From assembly GCF_965655635.1 (NCBI RefSeq), contig NZ_CBFHHE010000008.1, positions 1-64,000 of the forward strand: a stretch of DNA of 64,000 bases, in the 5' to 3' direction. Below the pieces are notes generated by a model. That model did no database searches. It had not been told where the DNA came from and worked only from the letters and a program-made list of their open reading frames with translations. This DNA comes from Nereida sp965655635 (GTDB lineage: Bacteria; Pseudomonadota; Alphaproteobacteria; Rhodobacterales; Rhodobacteraceae). Below are positions 46,247 through 55,293 of the stretch, in pieces; positions within the stretch are counted from its first letter, which is position 1; the number at the start of each line of letters is the position of its first letter. A program made the position numbers and the translations under genes.

Positions 46247-46699
46247 CTAGCGATAGATCAGCACGGCGCCTACAGTCAAAAAGCCAAGCCCGACAAACTG
46301 TGATAGGCCGAGATAGCTGGGGGCGACCCCAAACATGCCGATCCGCGCAATCACAACTGCGCCGATCATCTGTCCGATGATTGCCGAGATCACCACGAAG
46401 AACACACCAATTTGCGGCACTGCCCATGTGAAGGCCCACACAAAGCATACGCCCAACAAACCACCGCTTAACAGATAAAGTGGCTGCACTTTGATTGCGG
46501 CAAGGCTGCCTTGTGCGCCGCCCGCAAACCACAAGATGATCAGCGCGACCAAGCCAACAGCAAATGAAATGGCTGAGCCAAGAACAAAGCTGCCGATGTT
46601 TTGTGACAGTTTGGCGTTAAGCGGCCCTTGAAGGGCAACCATCACACCGACCACAAGCATTAGGCCGATGATCAAGAAAAAGCTCAGATCTTTGTCCAT
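46247..46699 (-). CDS. DMT family protein of the YdcZ (DUF606) type
   Basis: This 150-residue protein has five hydrophobic helices, a half-size DMT subunit that would function as a dimer. The opening motif MVALQGPLNAKLSQNIGSFV and the later FTWAVPQIGVFFVVISAIIGQ are characteristic of the DUF606 family. The substrate is unknown. It ends 38 bases from the convergent EamA gene. Confidence 0.85.
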   Translation of the reverse strand: MDKDLSFFLIIGLMLVVGVMVALQGPLNAKLSQNIGSFVLGSAISFAVGLVALIILWFAGGAQGSLAAIKVQPLYLLSGGLLGVCFVWAFTWAVPQIGVFFVVISAIIGQMIGAVVIARIGMFGVAPSYLGLSQFVGLGFLTVGAVLIYR

Positions 46700-46771
46700 T
46701 TGGATGTCCCTTGTAAAACGTCCGTCAAACTCCGCCGTGATAAATCACCATCGCGCGGCAAATGACAGCCC

Positions 46772-47593
46772 TTAACGTGGTGTTGCGTTTGGATAGAAAA
46801 GCTGGGTGCCGGCGACGGTGAACGCGGCGATGGCGCTCTGTCCTTCATCTTGGGTTAACCAGGCAGCAAAGCGTTGGGCCTCGGCCACTTTGACGTGAGG
46901 GTGGCGCGCGGGGTTTACCACGATCACGCCGTATTGGTTGAACATCGCCGGATCGCCCTCAACCAGTACGTCGTGGTTTGCTTTGTTGCCGAAGGCCAGC
47001 CACGTGGCGCGGTCGCTTAGCACATACGCCCCCATGGCGATGCCGGTGTTCAGGGTCGCGCCCATGCCGCTGCCCGTTTCGCGGTACCACGTGCCTGAGG
47101 CATCTGTTGGGTCAAGCGCGCCCCACATCCGCATCTCGGCTTTGTGGGTGCCGCTGTCATCACCGCGGCTGGCAAAGGGTACTTTTTGGGCGGCGATACG
47201 GGCCAGCGCCCCAGCCGCGCTGCGTGTTCCGCGAATGCCCGCAGGATCGTCTTTTGGGCCGATCAGCACGAAGTCGTTATACATCACATCGCGGCGCGGC
47301 AGGCCGTAGCCCGCATCCACAAAGGCCTGCTCTGCAGCTTTGGCATGCACCAGCAAAACATCTCCGTCGCCGTTTTGGGCATTGCGCAACGCCTGTCCTG
47401 TGCCAACTGCCACAACGCGGACTTCAATGCCGGTTGCGGCCTCAAACACAGGTAAAATCGCATCAAACAGCCCAGAGTTTTGGGTAGATGTGGTGGATTG
47501 TACCACGATGAATTGCTCAGCTTTTGCCCCCGTTGGCATCACCGGCACAGACAGTACCAACGCAAAAATCAGACCCGCGCATTTAGTCCACAT
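46772..47593 (-). CDS. tupA: tungstate ABC transporter, substrate-binding protein
   Basis: This 273-residue periplasmic binding protein has a signal peptide (GLIFALVLSVPVMPTGAKA) and the oxyanion-binding N-terminal motif VVQSTTSTQNSGLF typical of TupA. The VVAVGTGQALRNAQNGDGDV and PFASRGDDSGTHKAE segments also fit. TupA binds tungstate with high selectivity over molybdate. GGAG lies just before the ATG used, which overlaps the end of tupC by 11 bases. It is the last gene of tupBCA. Confidence 0.92.
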   Translation of the reverse strand: MWTKCAGLIFALVLSVPVMPTGAKAEQFIVVQSTTSTQNSGLFDAILPVFEAATGIEVRVVAVGTGQALRNAQNGDGDVLLVHAKAAEQAFVDAGYGLPRRDVMYNDFVLIGPKDDPAGIRGTRSAAGALARIAAQKVPFASRGDDSGTHKAEMRMWGALDPTDASGTWYRETGSGMGATLNTGIAMGAYVLSDRATWLAFGNKANHDVLVEGDPAMFNQYGVIVVNPARHPHVKVAEAQRFAAWLTQDEGQSAIAAFTVAGTQLFYPNATPR

Positions 47594-48335
47594 AAAGCTC
47601 TCCACCCAGCCACGCTTTCATGGGGCGTGATTGTGGTTCGGTCAAAAGGCGCGCGGCGGGACCGGCCTCGGCAAGGCGGCCGCTTTGTAAAAACGCCACA
47701 TCTTGAGCAAGGCGTTTGGCCTGTCCTTGGTCGTGGGTGACCATCACCACCGTGGTGCCTTGGGCCTGGACATCTTGCACCAATGTTTCGACGGCGCGCG
47801 TGGCTGATGGATCAAGGTTGGCCGTCGGCTCATCAAGCATCAGCATGCGCGGCGCACCAATGGTGGCACGCACAATCGCCAGCTTTTGTTGCTCACCACC
47901 GGACAAAAGCCGTGCGGGGCGTGTTGCCATATCCTGAAGGCCCGCCTTGGTCAGCAGCGCCTCTACTTGGGCGGCGCGCGCGTTGCGGGGCACACCCTTT
48001 ACCTTCAGCGCAAATCGTAAGTTGCCCGCAACAGAGCGGCGCATCATCACGGGGCGCTGAAACACCATCGCTTGGGCCGCGCGGGCAGGGGCATCAAGGG
48101 TGCGCCCGTTCCAGATGACATCGCCAGATGTCGGCGCGATCAACCCGTGGATCAAACGCAGCAACAGGCTTTTGCCCGCACCGTTGGGCCCCAAAATTGT
48201 GGTGATGCGCCCCTCGCGCAGACGAAGCGAAACGTCATCCACAAAGCGCGTGCCATCGGCGCGGTAGGTTAGCCCGCGTGTCTCAAGAAGGGTGCCGCCG
48301 AAATCAGCGCGGATGATATTTGCGGGCTCACGCAT
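47583..48335 (-). CDS. tupC: tungstate ABC transporter, ATP-binding protein
   Basis: This 250-residue ATPase has Walker A GPNGAGKSLLLRL, the Q-loop in MVFQRPVMMRRSVAGNL, the signature LLSGGEQQKLAI, Walker B RMLMLDEPTANLD and a switch histidine in VVMVTHDQGQA. Some of the sequence after Walker B (QAQGTTVVMVTHD) matches TupC proteins. It overlaps tupB by eight bases and tupA by 11, indicating coupled translation of the transporter. Confidence 0.93.
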   Translation of the reverse strand: MREPANIIRADFGGTLLETRGLTYRADGTRFVDDVSLRLREGRITTILGPNGAGKSLLLRLIHGLIAPTSGDVIWNGRTLDAPARAAQAMVFQRPVMMRRSVAGNLRFALKVKGVPRNARAAQVEALLTKAGLQDMATRPARLLSGGEQQKLAIVRATIGAPRMLMLDEPTANLDPSATRAVETLVQDVQAQGTTVVMVTHDQGQAKRLAQDVAFLQSGRLAEAGPAARLLTEPQSRPMKAWLGGELYVD

Positions 48336-49035
48336 AAGCAGCCCTCACAGAGGCAGAGCGCAATGTCATCACGGCCGCATTCACCAGAAGTGCGATCAGC
48401 AACAGCACAATCCCAAGGGCCAGCGCCAGCTCAAGATTGCCCTTGCTGGTTTCAAGCGCGATCGAGGTGGTCATGACACGGGTGACGTGGTTGATGTTCC
48501 CACCCACAATCATGACCGCGCCTACTTCGGCCACGGCACGGCCAAAACCCGCAAGCGCCACAGGCACCAACGCCAGCCGCGCATCCCACATCAGCGCTCC
48601 AATCTGTGCCAGCCGTCCAACGCCCATAGAACGGAACTGCTCGCGGTATTCGCTGTGCATATCCGATGTCACTTGCACCGTTAGGGCCGCAACAATCGGC
48701 GTGATCAGAATGGTCTGCGCAATAATCATGGCGGCAGGCGTGTAAAGCAGGCCCAGCACCCCAAGCGGCCCACTTGCTGACAACAGCAGATACACCACCA
48801 AACCCACCACCACAGGCGGCAGGCCCATCAACGCGTTCAGAAAGATGATAACGCCGCCGCGTCCGGCAAACTGTGTGCCGCCCACAACCGCGCCCAACGG
48901 CAGGCCAATCACACAGGCAATTGCAGTCGCACTTAGGGTGACATAAAGTGACAGCCCCACAACACCGCGCAGCACCGGATCCCCTTGGGCGATCAGAGCA
49001 AAGGCGCGCAGCAGTATGTCGGCAAATGTTTCCAT
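48328..49035 (-). CDS. tupB: tungstate ABC transporter, permease
   Basis: This 235-residue permease has five or six membrane helices and the EAA-type loop AVAEVGAVMIVGGNI. Its N-terminal MPPVVVGLVVYLLLS (here GLPPVV) region is shared with TupB and ModB. It is first in the operon, transcribed away from the amidohydrolase gene. Tungstate uptake implies a tungsten enzyme such as a formate dehydrogenase elsewhere in the genome. None is in this window. Confidence 0.92.
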   Translation of the reverse strand: METFADILLRAFALIAQGDPVLRGVVGLSLYVTLSATAIACVIGLPLGAVVGGTQFAGRGGVIIFLNALMGLPPVVVGLVVYLLLSASGPLGVLGLLYTPAAMIIAQTILITPIVAALTVQVTSDMHSEYREQFRSMGVGRLAQIGALMWDARLALVPVALAGFGRAVAEVGAVMIVGGNINHVTRVMTTSIALETSKGNLELALALGIVLLLIALLVNAAVMTLRSASVRAAYA

Positions 49036-49105
49036 CCCTTGTCTCTACCAAACCTGCTGGGCTACTCCAAAGCTAAGAAACGCCATAAATCCGATAGGAG
49101 CCGAC

Positions 49106-49972
49106 ATGCTGCCCGCTGCCTTGCCCCCGATTGACACACCCACGTCGCCCATTGGAAACGTGCCGCGTGGGGCGTGTGATGCGCATATTCATATGGTGGG
49201 CGATGATATGCCGTTGTGGGATGGCCGTGTTGAGGACCCGGCCGCCGGCAGCCTTTATGAGTATGTCACGCGCTACCGCCATCATATGGACGTGCTGGGC
49301 ATGGAGCGCTGCGTGATCGTGCACTCGATCCTCTACGGGGCGAATAACGATGTGACGAAAGCCGCTGTTTCGGCGATGGGCGATGCTGCGCGGGGGATCG
49401 GGCTTGTCACGGATGAGGCGACCGAGGCGGATCTGGATGATCTGCGTGATGCGGGCATTGTGGGCGTGCGTCTGAACTATGTGCACGGTGGTGTATTGTC
49501 GTGGGACGGCGTGAAGCGGATTGCGCCGATGCTTGCGGCGCGCGGGATGCATGTGCAGATGCTGATGAACACTCACAAACACATGCAAGAACTTGCGGAT
49601 GATGTGCGTGCCATGCCGGTGCCCGTATGTTTTGACCACATCGGTTGGCCTGATCTAAGCCTTGGCACCCAGCAAGAAGGCTTTGAGACATTGCGCCAAT
49701 TGGTGTCCGATGGGGCTTGTCACGTAAAGCTAAGCGCCCCTTACAGGCTGTGCGATGCGCCGTATGAAGCTGCCAGCAGCTTTATCGAAACACTGGCGCG
49801 CGCCAATCCTGACGCCTGCGTTTGGGGCAGCGATTGGCCCCATATTATGCTGGCGGATGCGAAACTGCCGGATGCGGGGGTCTTGCTGAACCACTTCATG
49901 GGGATCGTCACCGATGAGGACACCCGCCGCCGCATTCTGGTCGATACACCTGCGCGGCTTTACGGCTTTTGA
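49106..49972 (+). CDS. amidohydrolase family protein (2-pyrone-4,6-dicarboxylate hydrolase-like)
   Basis: This 288-residue TIM-barrel hydrolase (amidohydrolase 2 family) has the metal-site start CDAHIHMVGD, GVRLNYVHGG, VCFDHIGWPD and a C-terminal WGSDWPHI aspartate. Relatives include LigI and galactarolactone isomerases, so lactone opening or isomerisation is likely, though the substrate is uncertain. AGGAG lies six bases ahead of the ATG. Its 3' end overlaps the convergent BciB-like gene by 13 bases. Confidence 0.85.
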   Translation: MLPAALPPIDTPTSPIGNVPRGACDAHIHMVGDDMPLWDGRVEDPAAGSLYEYVTRYRHHMDVLGMERCVIVHSILYGANNDVTKAAVSAMGDAARGIGLVTDEATEADLDDLRDAGIVGVRLNYVHGGVLSWDGVKRIAPMLAARGMHVQMLMNTHKHMQELADDVRAMPVPVCFDHIGWPDLSLGTQQEGFETLRQLVSDGACHVKLSAPYRLCDAPYEAASSFIETLARANPDACVWGSDWPHIMLADAKLPDAGVLLNHFMGIVTDEDTRRRILVDTPARLYGF

Positions 49973-51168
49973 CGTTCGCCCTCTTGGGGGGTCACATCAT
50001 AGGGCGCAGCAAGGTCCCAGACATGATCGGGGATCATATTCTTCATCTTTGCAGGCTCTTCGCGGCGCAGGTGCAACACGGCTTCAACTGCTTTCATCTC
50101 AAGCCTTGCGCGGGCAAATTCGATGCCGCGCGGTCCGATGCGGGGCATGAGCCAGCCTACAATTGGGCGCAACCAATTTGGCATTTTGCGCAGGGGAAGC
50201 CCGCCCGCCGCGCGCGCAGTGTTGTCACGAAAACCGGCCACCGCACCGGCGCGTTTGCCCTTACCGGCGGGGGCTGAAAGTTTGACCTCTGGGCGGATGG
50301 CCTCAAGGGCGCGGGCGCCGCGGTCATTGCGCACGATCACCCATTGCTCACCGGTGCCGCCCATGTAGCCCACGGTAATATCAGCCAGCGTGTTGGTGTA
50401 ATCCACGCAGGTGCGACAGGTCAGTGGAAAGAAGTCAGGCGATAAATCAGACAGCGGCAACTGCAGGAACGGGATGGTCTGCGAGCGGCCATCGTCAAAG
50501 CGCAGCTCAACGTGATAATCAGCGCGAAACTCAAGATATGTGATTGTCTCGGGTTTGTCGGACAGGCGCGCCAAAAAGTCATGGAAATTGGCGGTGGTGG
50601 TGTTGTCGGAACACGGTGTTCCGATGACTGTGATGGACTCAAATCCAAGCTGCTCTTCGATGCGGCGCAGGGCATACACCTGACAGGGGATGCCGATCAT
50701 CGCCAGCCGTTTAAGGCCCATTTCGGCGGCGGGTTCCAGCATGGCCAGCAGCGGTGCGTAACCCATTCGCATCCCGCGGGCTTGGGCCATATCGGCGGCC
50801 TCAGTAATGATCGCGGGAACGGGTTTCCACGGATCATCAGCGTCCGGCACCATACAAATCACGCCGTCCACACTGCCGTCTTCCAGCATCTTTTCAGCGA
50901 GCCGCGTGGTCAGCCCCGTCCATTGCGCCCCCTCGCGCGCGGGGGTTAAAGCGGCGCGGTACATGGCCTGGAACGGACCAAAGAAAACCTCGTCCCCCGT
51001 TGCGCGCCGTGTGCGCCCTTGTACGACGGTTTCCATCGCGGGGTAGTCTGGTTTGATGAACTGGCACGCGGTGCCGCAGGACTTGGCGATCCCCATGCGC
51101 GAGACGCCGCAATCTGTGCAAAGGCCACGGGATTCAGCAGGGCCGGCGGAGGGGGTCAGGACTGTCAT
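49960..51168 (-). CDS. BciB/FrhB-like iron-sulfur flavoprotein
   Basis: This 402-residue protein of the coenzyme F420 hydrogenase/dehydrogenase beta family has cysteines in LCTDCGVSRMGIAKSCGTAC, IGIPCQVYALRRIEE, the GTPCSDNTTT segment and TCRTCVDYTNTLADITVGYM. These are the cluster and FAD landmarks of the 8-vinyl reductase BciB of green bacteria and cyanobacteria, which reduces divinyl chlorophyllide with ferredoxin. No chlorophyll genes are present in the window, so the true substrate may differ. It lies between an amidohydrolase and an MFS gene. Confidence 0.82.
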   Translation of the reverse strand: MTVLTPSAGPAESRGLCTDCGVSRMGIAKSCGTACQFIKPDYPAMETVVQGRTRRATGDEVFFGPFQAMYRAALTPAREGAQWTGLTTRLAEKMLEDGSVDGVICMVPDADDPWKPVPAIITEAADMAQARGMRMGYAPLLAMLEPAAEMGLKRLAMIGIPCQVYALRRIEEQLGFESITVIGTPCSDNTTTANFHDFLARLSDKPETITYLEFRADYHVELRFDDGRSQTIPFLQLPLSDLSPDFFPLTCRTCVDYTNTLADITVGYMGGTGEQWVIVRNDRGARALEAIRPEVKLSAPAGKGKRAGAVAGFRDNTARAAGGLPLRKMPNWLRPIVGWLMPRIGPRGIEFARARLEMKAVEAVLHLRREEPAKMKNMIPDHVWDLAAPYDVTPQEGERQKP

Positions 51169-51280
51169 GGTGTGATTTATGGCATAGGCGCGCTGCGCCG
51201 CAAAGTTGATTGCAGACTTGCGCGGCTGCCCGTTGCATGGCAGCGGTACGCCCTAGGACAATTTGAACCCGAGCACCCCC

Positions 51281-52444
51281 ATGAAAGCTGGCATCGCCGC
51301 ATTGATTTTTGCTTATGTGTTGTCGCAATTCTACCGCGCGTTTTTGGCGGTTTTGACAGGTGTTCTAGGTCGCGATATTGGCGCCACGCCTGATGATCTG
51401 GCGGCGGCTTCGGGCCTGTGGTTTTTGACATTTGCGGTCATGCAAATCCCCGTGGGCTGGGCGCTTGATACAATCGGGCCGCGCAAAACAGCGCCCGCAT
51501 TGTTGATGATTGGCGCGCTTGGGGCGGTGGTTTTTGCGATGGCCACCACTGTGCTGCACATCAAATTGGCGATGGTTTTGATTGGCATCGGATGTTCAGC
51601 GGTGTTGATGGCGGGGTATTTCATCTTTGCCAAAATCTATGCACCGGCTGTGTTTGCCACCCTTGCGGGTGTGATGATCGGGATTGGGAGTTTGGGTAAT
51701 TTGCTATCTGCCGCACCCACTGCTTGGGCGGTTGAGGCCTTTGGCTGGCGCGCCACGTTGATGGGGCTTGCGGCACTTACGGCAGCCACGGCTGTGGTGA
51801 TGTTTGCCCTGATCCGCGATCCTGCGCGTGAAGTGGACGCGCCCAAAGACGGCTCTGTTCTTACGCTGTTGCGGATGCCCGCGCTGTGGTTAATTTTCCC
51901 GTTGATGTTTGTGAATTATGCCGCCGCCGCAGGGATTAGGGGGCTTTGGATTGGGCCGTATTTCGATGATCTGCACGGCGCGCTTCCGGCGTTTATTGGC
52001 ACAGCGGGTCTTGTGATGGGGCTTGCCATGGTTGCGGGCACATTCCTTTATGCGCCGGCAGACCGCATTTTTGGCACGCGCAAATGGGTCATCATTATTG
52101 GCAACAGCATCGGTGTGCTGTGTCTGGCGTTTCTGGCGATTAATCCGGTGCCACAAGTTTGGACTGCGGTGATCTTGCTTGCGGTGATTGGCATGGCGGG
52201 GTCCGGATTTCCGGTGATTACCGCCCACGCGCGCAGCTTTTTCCCGTCCCATCTGACGGGGCGCGGTGTGACGTTGTTGAACTTGTTCGGGATTGGCGGC
52301 GTTGGCATTTTTCAGATGCTCACAGGGCGCATCTACGACAGTTTTGGCGCGCAGGGTGCATATCCAGTAATCTTTGGTTTGTTCGCTGTGACCATTACCA
52401 TCGGTTTGGTGATTTACGCTTTTTCTGAAGACCGCACGGACTAG
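51281..52444 (+). CDS. MFS transporter
   Basis: This 387-residue permease has about 12 helices in two halves. The loop between helices 2 and 3 reads PVGWALDTIGPRKTAP, the conserved MFS motif A region. The second half has a matching segment at RIFGTRKWVIIIGN. The substrate is unknown. The ATG at 51281 is chosen over an in-frame TTG at 51263. It is divergent from the BciB-like gene with about 110 bp between starts. Confidence 0.85.
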   Translation: MKAGIAALIFAYVLSQFYRAFLAVLTGVLGRDIGATPDDLAAASGLWFLTFAVMQIPVGWALDTIGPRKTAPALLMIGALGAVVFAMATTVLHIKLAMVLIGIGCSAVLMAGYFIFAKIYAPAVFATLAGVMIGIGSLGNLLSAAPTAWAVEAFGWRATLMGLAALTAATAVVMFALIRDPAREVDAPKDGSVLTLLRMPALWLIFPLMFVNYAAAAGIRGLWIGPYFDDLHGALPAFIGTAGLVMGLAMVAGTFLYAPADRIFGTRKWVIIIGNSIGVLCLAFLAINPVPQVWTAVILLAVIGMAGSGFPVITAHARSFFPSHLTGRGVTLLNLFGIGGVGIFQMLTGRIYDSFGAQGAYPVIFGLFAVTITIGLVIYAFSEDRTD

Positions 52445-52567
52445 GCCGGAACAGTGCGCGCACTGCATAGCGTCTTTGGTCACAAAGGGCCGTATGTGAG
52501 GAGGGGGGTATGCATCGCGCAGCGCCCCTGTTACATCGCGCCTAACCCCGACTGAGGACACATAAAG

Positions 52568-54070
52568 ATGCTGGCGTATTATATAACGAACTTTCGCAAC
52601 GATTGGTTTGGCAACATCCGCAATGATTTGCTTGCGGGCCTTGTGGTGGCGCTTGCGCTGATCCCCGAGGCGATTGCGTTTTCGATCATTGCGGGCGTTG
52701 ATCCTAAGGTTGGTCTTTATGCCTCGTTCAGCATTGCGGTGATTACCGCGATCACGGGCGGCCGCCCCGGTATGATCAGTGCTGCTACCGCCGCGACGGC
52801 TGTTTTGATGGTGACGTTGGTGCGCGATCACGGTCTGGAATATCTGTTGGCGACCACGGTTCTGGCAGGTCTGATCCAGATCGGTGCGGGTGTGTTAAAG
52901 CTTGGCAGTGTGATGCGCTTTGTTTCCAAATCTGTGATGACAGGTTTTGTGAATGCGCTGGCGATCCTTATTTTCCTCGCGCAATTGCCGGAACTGAACC
53001 CCGCTACAGGTGGTGTGAACACGCTGACCTATGTGATGACGGCGGCGGGTTTGGCGATTATTTATCTGTTCCCTTACGTGACCACGGCCATTCCATCGCC
53101 GCTGGTAACGATTGTTGTGCTGACGTCGCTTGCGATGTTCATGGGGCTTGATGTGCGCGTTGTGGGCGACATGGGCGAGCTGCCCGATACCCTGCCGATC
53201 TTTTTGTTGCCTGACATTCCGCTGACGTTTGAGACATTGCAGATCATCTTCCCTGTGGCGCTTGCTATTGCGGTTGTGGGTCTGCTGGAAAGCTTGATGA
53301 CTGCTTCATTGGTTGATGATCTGACGGATACAAATTCTGACAAAAACATCGAATGCATTGGCCAAGGTTTGGCCAACACGGCCACTGGTTTCATCGGCGG
53401 CATGGCCGGTTGTGCGATGATTGGCCAATCGATGATTAACGTGAAATCCGGTGGGCGCGGGCGTTTGTCGTGCTTTGCGGCGGGTGTTTTCTTGCTGTTC
53501 TTGATTGTTGTGCTGGGCGATATCGTGAAGCAAATTCCGATGCCTGCCTTGGTGGCGATCATGATCATGGTGTCGATCGGCACGTTCAGCTGGTCCTCTC
53601 TGAAAGACCTGCGTGAGCACCCGATGTCATCGTCTATCGTGATGTTGGCCACAGTTGCGGTCACTGTCTATTCGCACAACTTGGCCATCGGTGTTCTGAC
53701 TGGTGTGTTGCTGTCGGGCATTTTCTTTGCTGGCAAAATTGCGCAAATCTTTCGGGTGCGCAGTGTGTTGTCTGATGATGGGCGTCACCGCACCTACACT
53801 GTTGAGGGTCAGATTTTCTTTGCCTCGTCTGATCAGTTCACCAAATCGTTTGATTTTGGCGAAGCGCTTGAACGTGTTACGATTGACGTAAGCAACGCGC
53901 ATATTTGGGATATTTCGTCAGTGGCGGCCTTTGATATGGTTGTGATGAAGTTCCGCCGCGACGGTGCAGAGGTGGATGTGATTGGCCTGAATGAGGCATC
54001 AGAAACCATCGTTGATAAACTGGGTGTCGCGGACAAACCGGGCGCGCTTGAAGATATGATTGGACACTAA
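52568..54070 (+). CDS. SulP family anion transporter with STAS domain
   Basis: This 500-residue SulP/SLC26 protein starts with the domain motif NDLLAGLVVALALIPEAIAF and GLYASFSIAVITAITGG, has about 12-14 membrane segments, and ends with a STAS domain (DVSNAHIWDISSVAAFD, residues ~435-490). SulP proteins carry sulfate, bicarbonate or dicarboxylates. Some cyanobacterial members (BicA) import bicarbonate with sodium. GAGGA precedes the ATG. The universal stress protein gene starts one base after its stop. Confidence 0.92.
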   Translation: MLAYYITNFRNDWFGNIRNDLLAGLVVALALIPEAIAFSIIAGVDPKVGLYASFSIAVITAITGGRPGMISAATAATAVLMVTLVRDHGLEYLLATTVLAGLIQIGAGVLKLGSVMRFVSKSVMTGFVNALAILIFLAQLPELNPATGGVNTLTYVMTAAGLAIIYLFPYVTTAIPSPLVTIVVLTSLAMFMGLDVRVVGDMGELPDTLPIFLLPDIPLTFETLQIIFPVALAIAVVGLLESLMTASLVDDLTDTNSDKNIECIGQGLANTATGFIGGMAGCAMIGQSMINVKSGGRGRLSCFAAGVFLLFLIVVLGDIVKQIPMPALVAIMIMVSIGTFSWSSLKDLREHPMSSSIVMLATVAVTVYSHNLAIGVLTGVLLSGIFFAGKIAQIFRVRSVLSDDGRHRTYTVEGQIFFASSDQFTKSFDFGEALERVTIDVSNAHIWDISSVAAFDMVVMKFRRDGAEVDVIGLNEASETIVDKLGVADKPGALEDMIGH

Positions 54071-54071
54071 C

Positions 54072-54926
54072 ATGGCTGATACGTTGGAAAAGATTGTCGC
54101 ACTTGTTGATGGCTCTGAGTATTCGCACAGCGTGTGTGATCATGCGGCTTGGGTCGCCAGCAAAATTGGCGGCCACGTTGTTGTGGCGCATATTTTGGGG
54201 CGCCGCGAAGCCAAGGCGGATCGTTCGGGCAACATTGGACTGGGCGCACGTACCAAGTTGATGGAGGACCTTGCGGCCCTTGATGAAGAACGCGCCAAAC
54301 TGAACCAAGTGCGGGGCCGTGCCATTTTGGAAGATGCCGAGGCGCGTATCGCTGCCGCCGGTGTTTCGGTCAGCACGGTTTTGCGCCAAGGTGATCTGCT
54401 GGCTGAGCTTGCGACATTGGCGGCGGATGCTGAGTTGGTTGTGATCGGTAAGCGCGGCGAGGCAGCGGATTTTGCCAAGCTGCATCTTGGCTCCAACGTT
54501 GAGCGCGTCGTGCGTTCTTGCGAAAAGCCGATCCTTGTTACATCACGCGCGTTCAAGCCGGTTGAAAGCTTTGCGCTTGCGTTTGACGGCGGCACCTCTT
54601 CGTTGAAAGCGGCGGACCATGTGGCGAATGCAAAGCTGTTCCAAGGGTTGCCTGGCCAAGTTGTAACGGTTGGCACCCAAACCGCCGAGGCTAAGCAAAA
54701 GCTGGACGGTGCTGCGGCGTTGTTGTCCGGTGCGGGCCTTGAGATTACTGCGTCGTTTGTGGATGGACAGCCCGAGACAGCGATTGCCGGTCTGGTGGGT
54801 GATGAGGGTGCGGATATGTTGGTGATGGGTGCTTATGGGCACAGCCGTGTGCGCAGTTTGATAATCGGTTCCACCACCACCGAGATGGTGCGTTCGGCCC
54901 ATGTCCCGCTGTTGTTGTTCCGCTAA
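54072..54926 (+). CDS. tandem universal stress protein (two UspA domains)
   Basis: This 284-residue protein has two UspA-like halves. The first opens IVALVDGSEYSHSVCDHAAW and ends with ELVVIGKRGEA and the LGSNVERVVRSC motif. The second ends with MLVMGAYGHSRVRSLIIGST, the ATP-binding G-x2-G-x9-G(S/T) pattern. Translational coupling to the SulP gene suggests it controls or senses the state of that transporter. This is inference from position. Confidence 0.9.
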   Translation: MADTLEKIVALVDGSEYSHSVCDHAAWVASKIGGHVVVAHILGRREAKADRSGNIGLGARTKLMEDLAALDEERAKLNQVRGRAILEDAEARIAAAGVSVSTVLRQGDLLAELATLAADAELVVIGKRGEAADFAKLHLGSNVERVVRSCEKPILVTSRAFKPVESFALAFDGGTSSLKAADHVANAKLFQGLPGQVVTVGTQTAEAKQKLDGAAALLSGAGLEITASFVDGQPETAIAGLVGDEGADMLVMGAYGHSRVRSLIIGSTTTEMVRSAHVPLLLFR

Positions 54927-55293
54927 ATCGTGATTGAGAAACGCCAATTGGCCCATGTCCCGTTTTGAGGCATCGGCTGTCGGCAGCGTTGCTGCGTCAT
55001 CGCTCAATTATTATGTAAGGGAAGTGGCCGTTAAATAAGGCGGCGCCGCCCAATATGCTGTGTCCTTGCGCGGTGGATTTTACCCCTCTCGCAGTCCGTT
55101 GGACGACACGTCAGATCAGGTGGAAAGCCTGCTGCGTGTCAGTAGCTCGTGAGTGCATCAGCGTGTCAAACCAATGCGGGGACGTCCTTGCGCATAGGTT
55201 TATCCAAAACGTGTTAACCAAGTTTTAGATCAAAGAGCGGTGCGGCGGGTTTTTAGCAACGCGCCGCACTGAATTTCTTGTGGGGATCAGCAG
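54927..55293. other. gene-free stretch downstream of the usp gene
   Basis: No coding potential or RNA gene is evident over about 365 bases. The only structure noted is the hairpin at 55240-55269. The sequence lies between two convergent genes, so terminators are expected rather than promoters. Confidence 0.4.
55240..55269. terminator. possible hairpin terminator between usp and the helicase gene
   Basis: GTGCGGCG at 55240-55247 and CGCCGCAC at 55262-55269 form a perfect eight-base stem with a 14-base loop that contains five T residues. No T tract follows the stem on either strand, so it is a weak terminator candidate. Confidence 0.4.

Noticed and set aside
51890..52831. 313-codon minus-strand frame rich in histidine and arginine
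   Set aside because: It overlaps the MFS and SulP genes in antisense. The composition is what hydrophobic coding sequence yields on the opposite strand.
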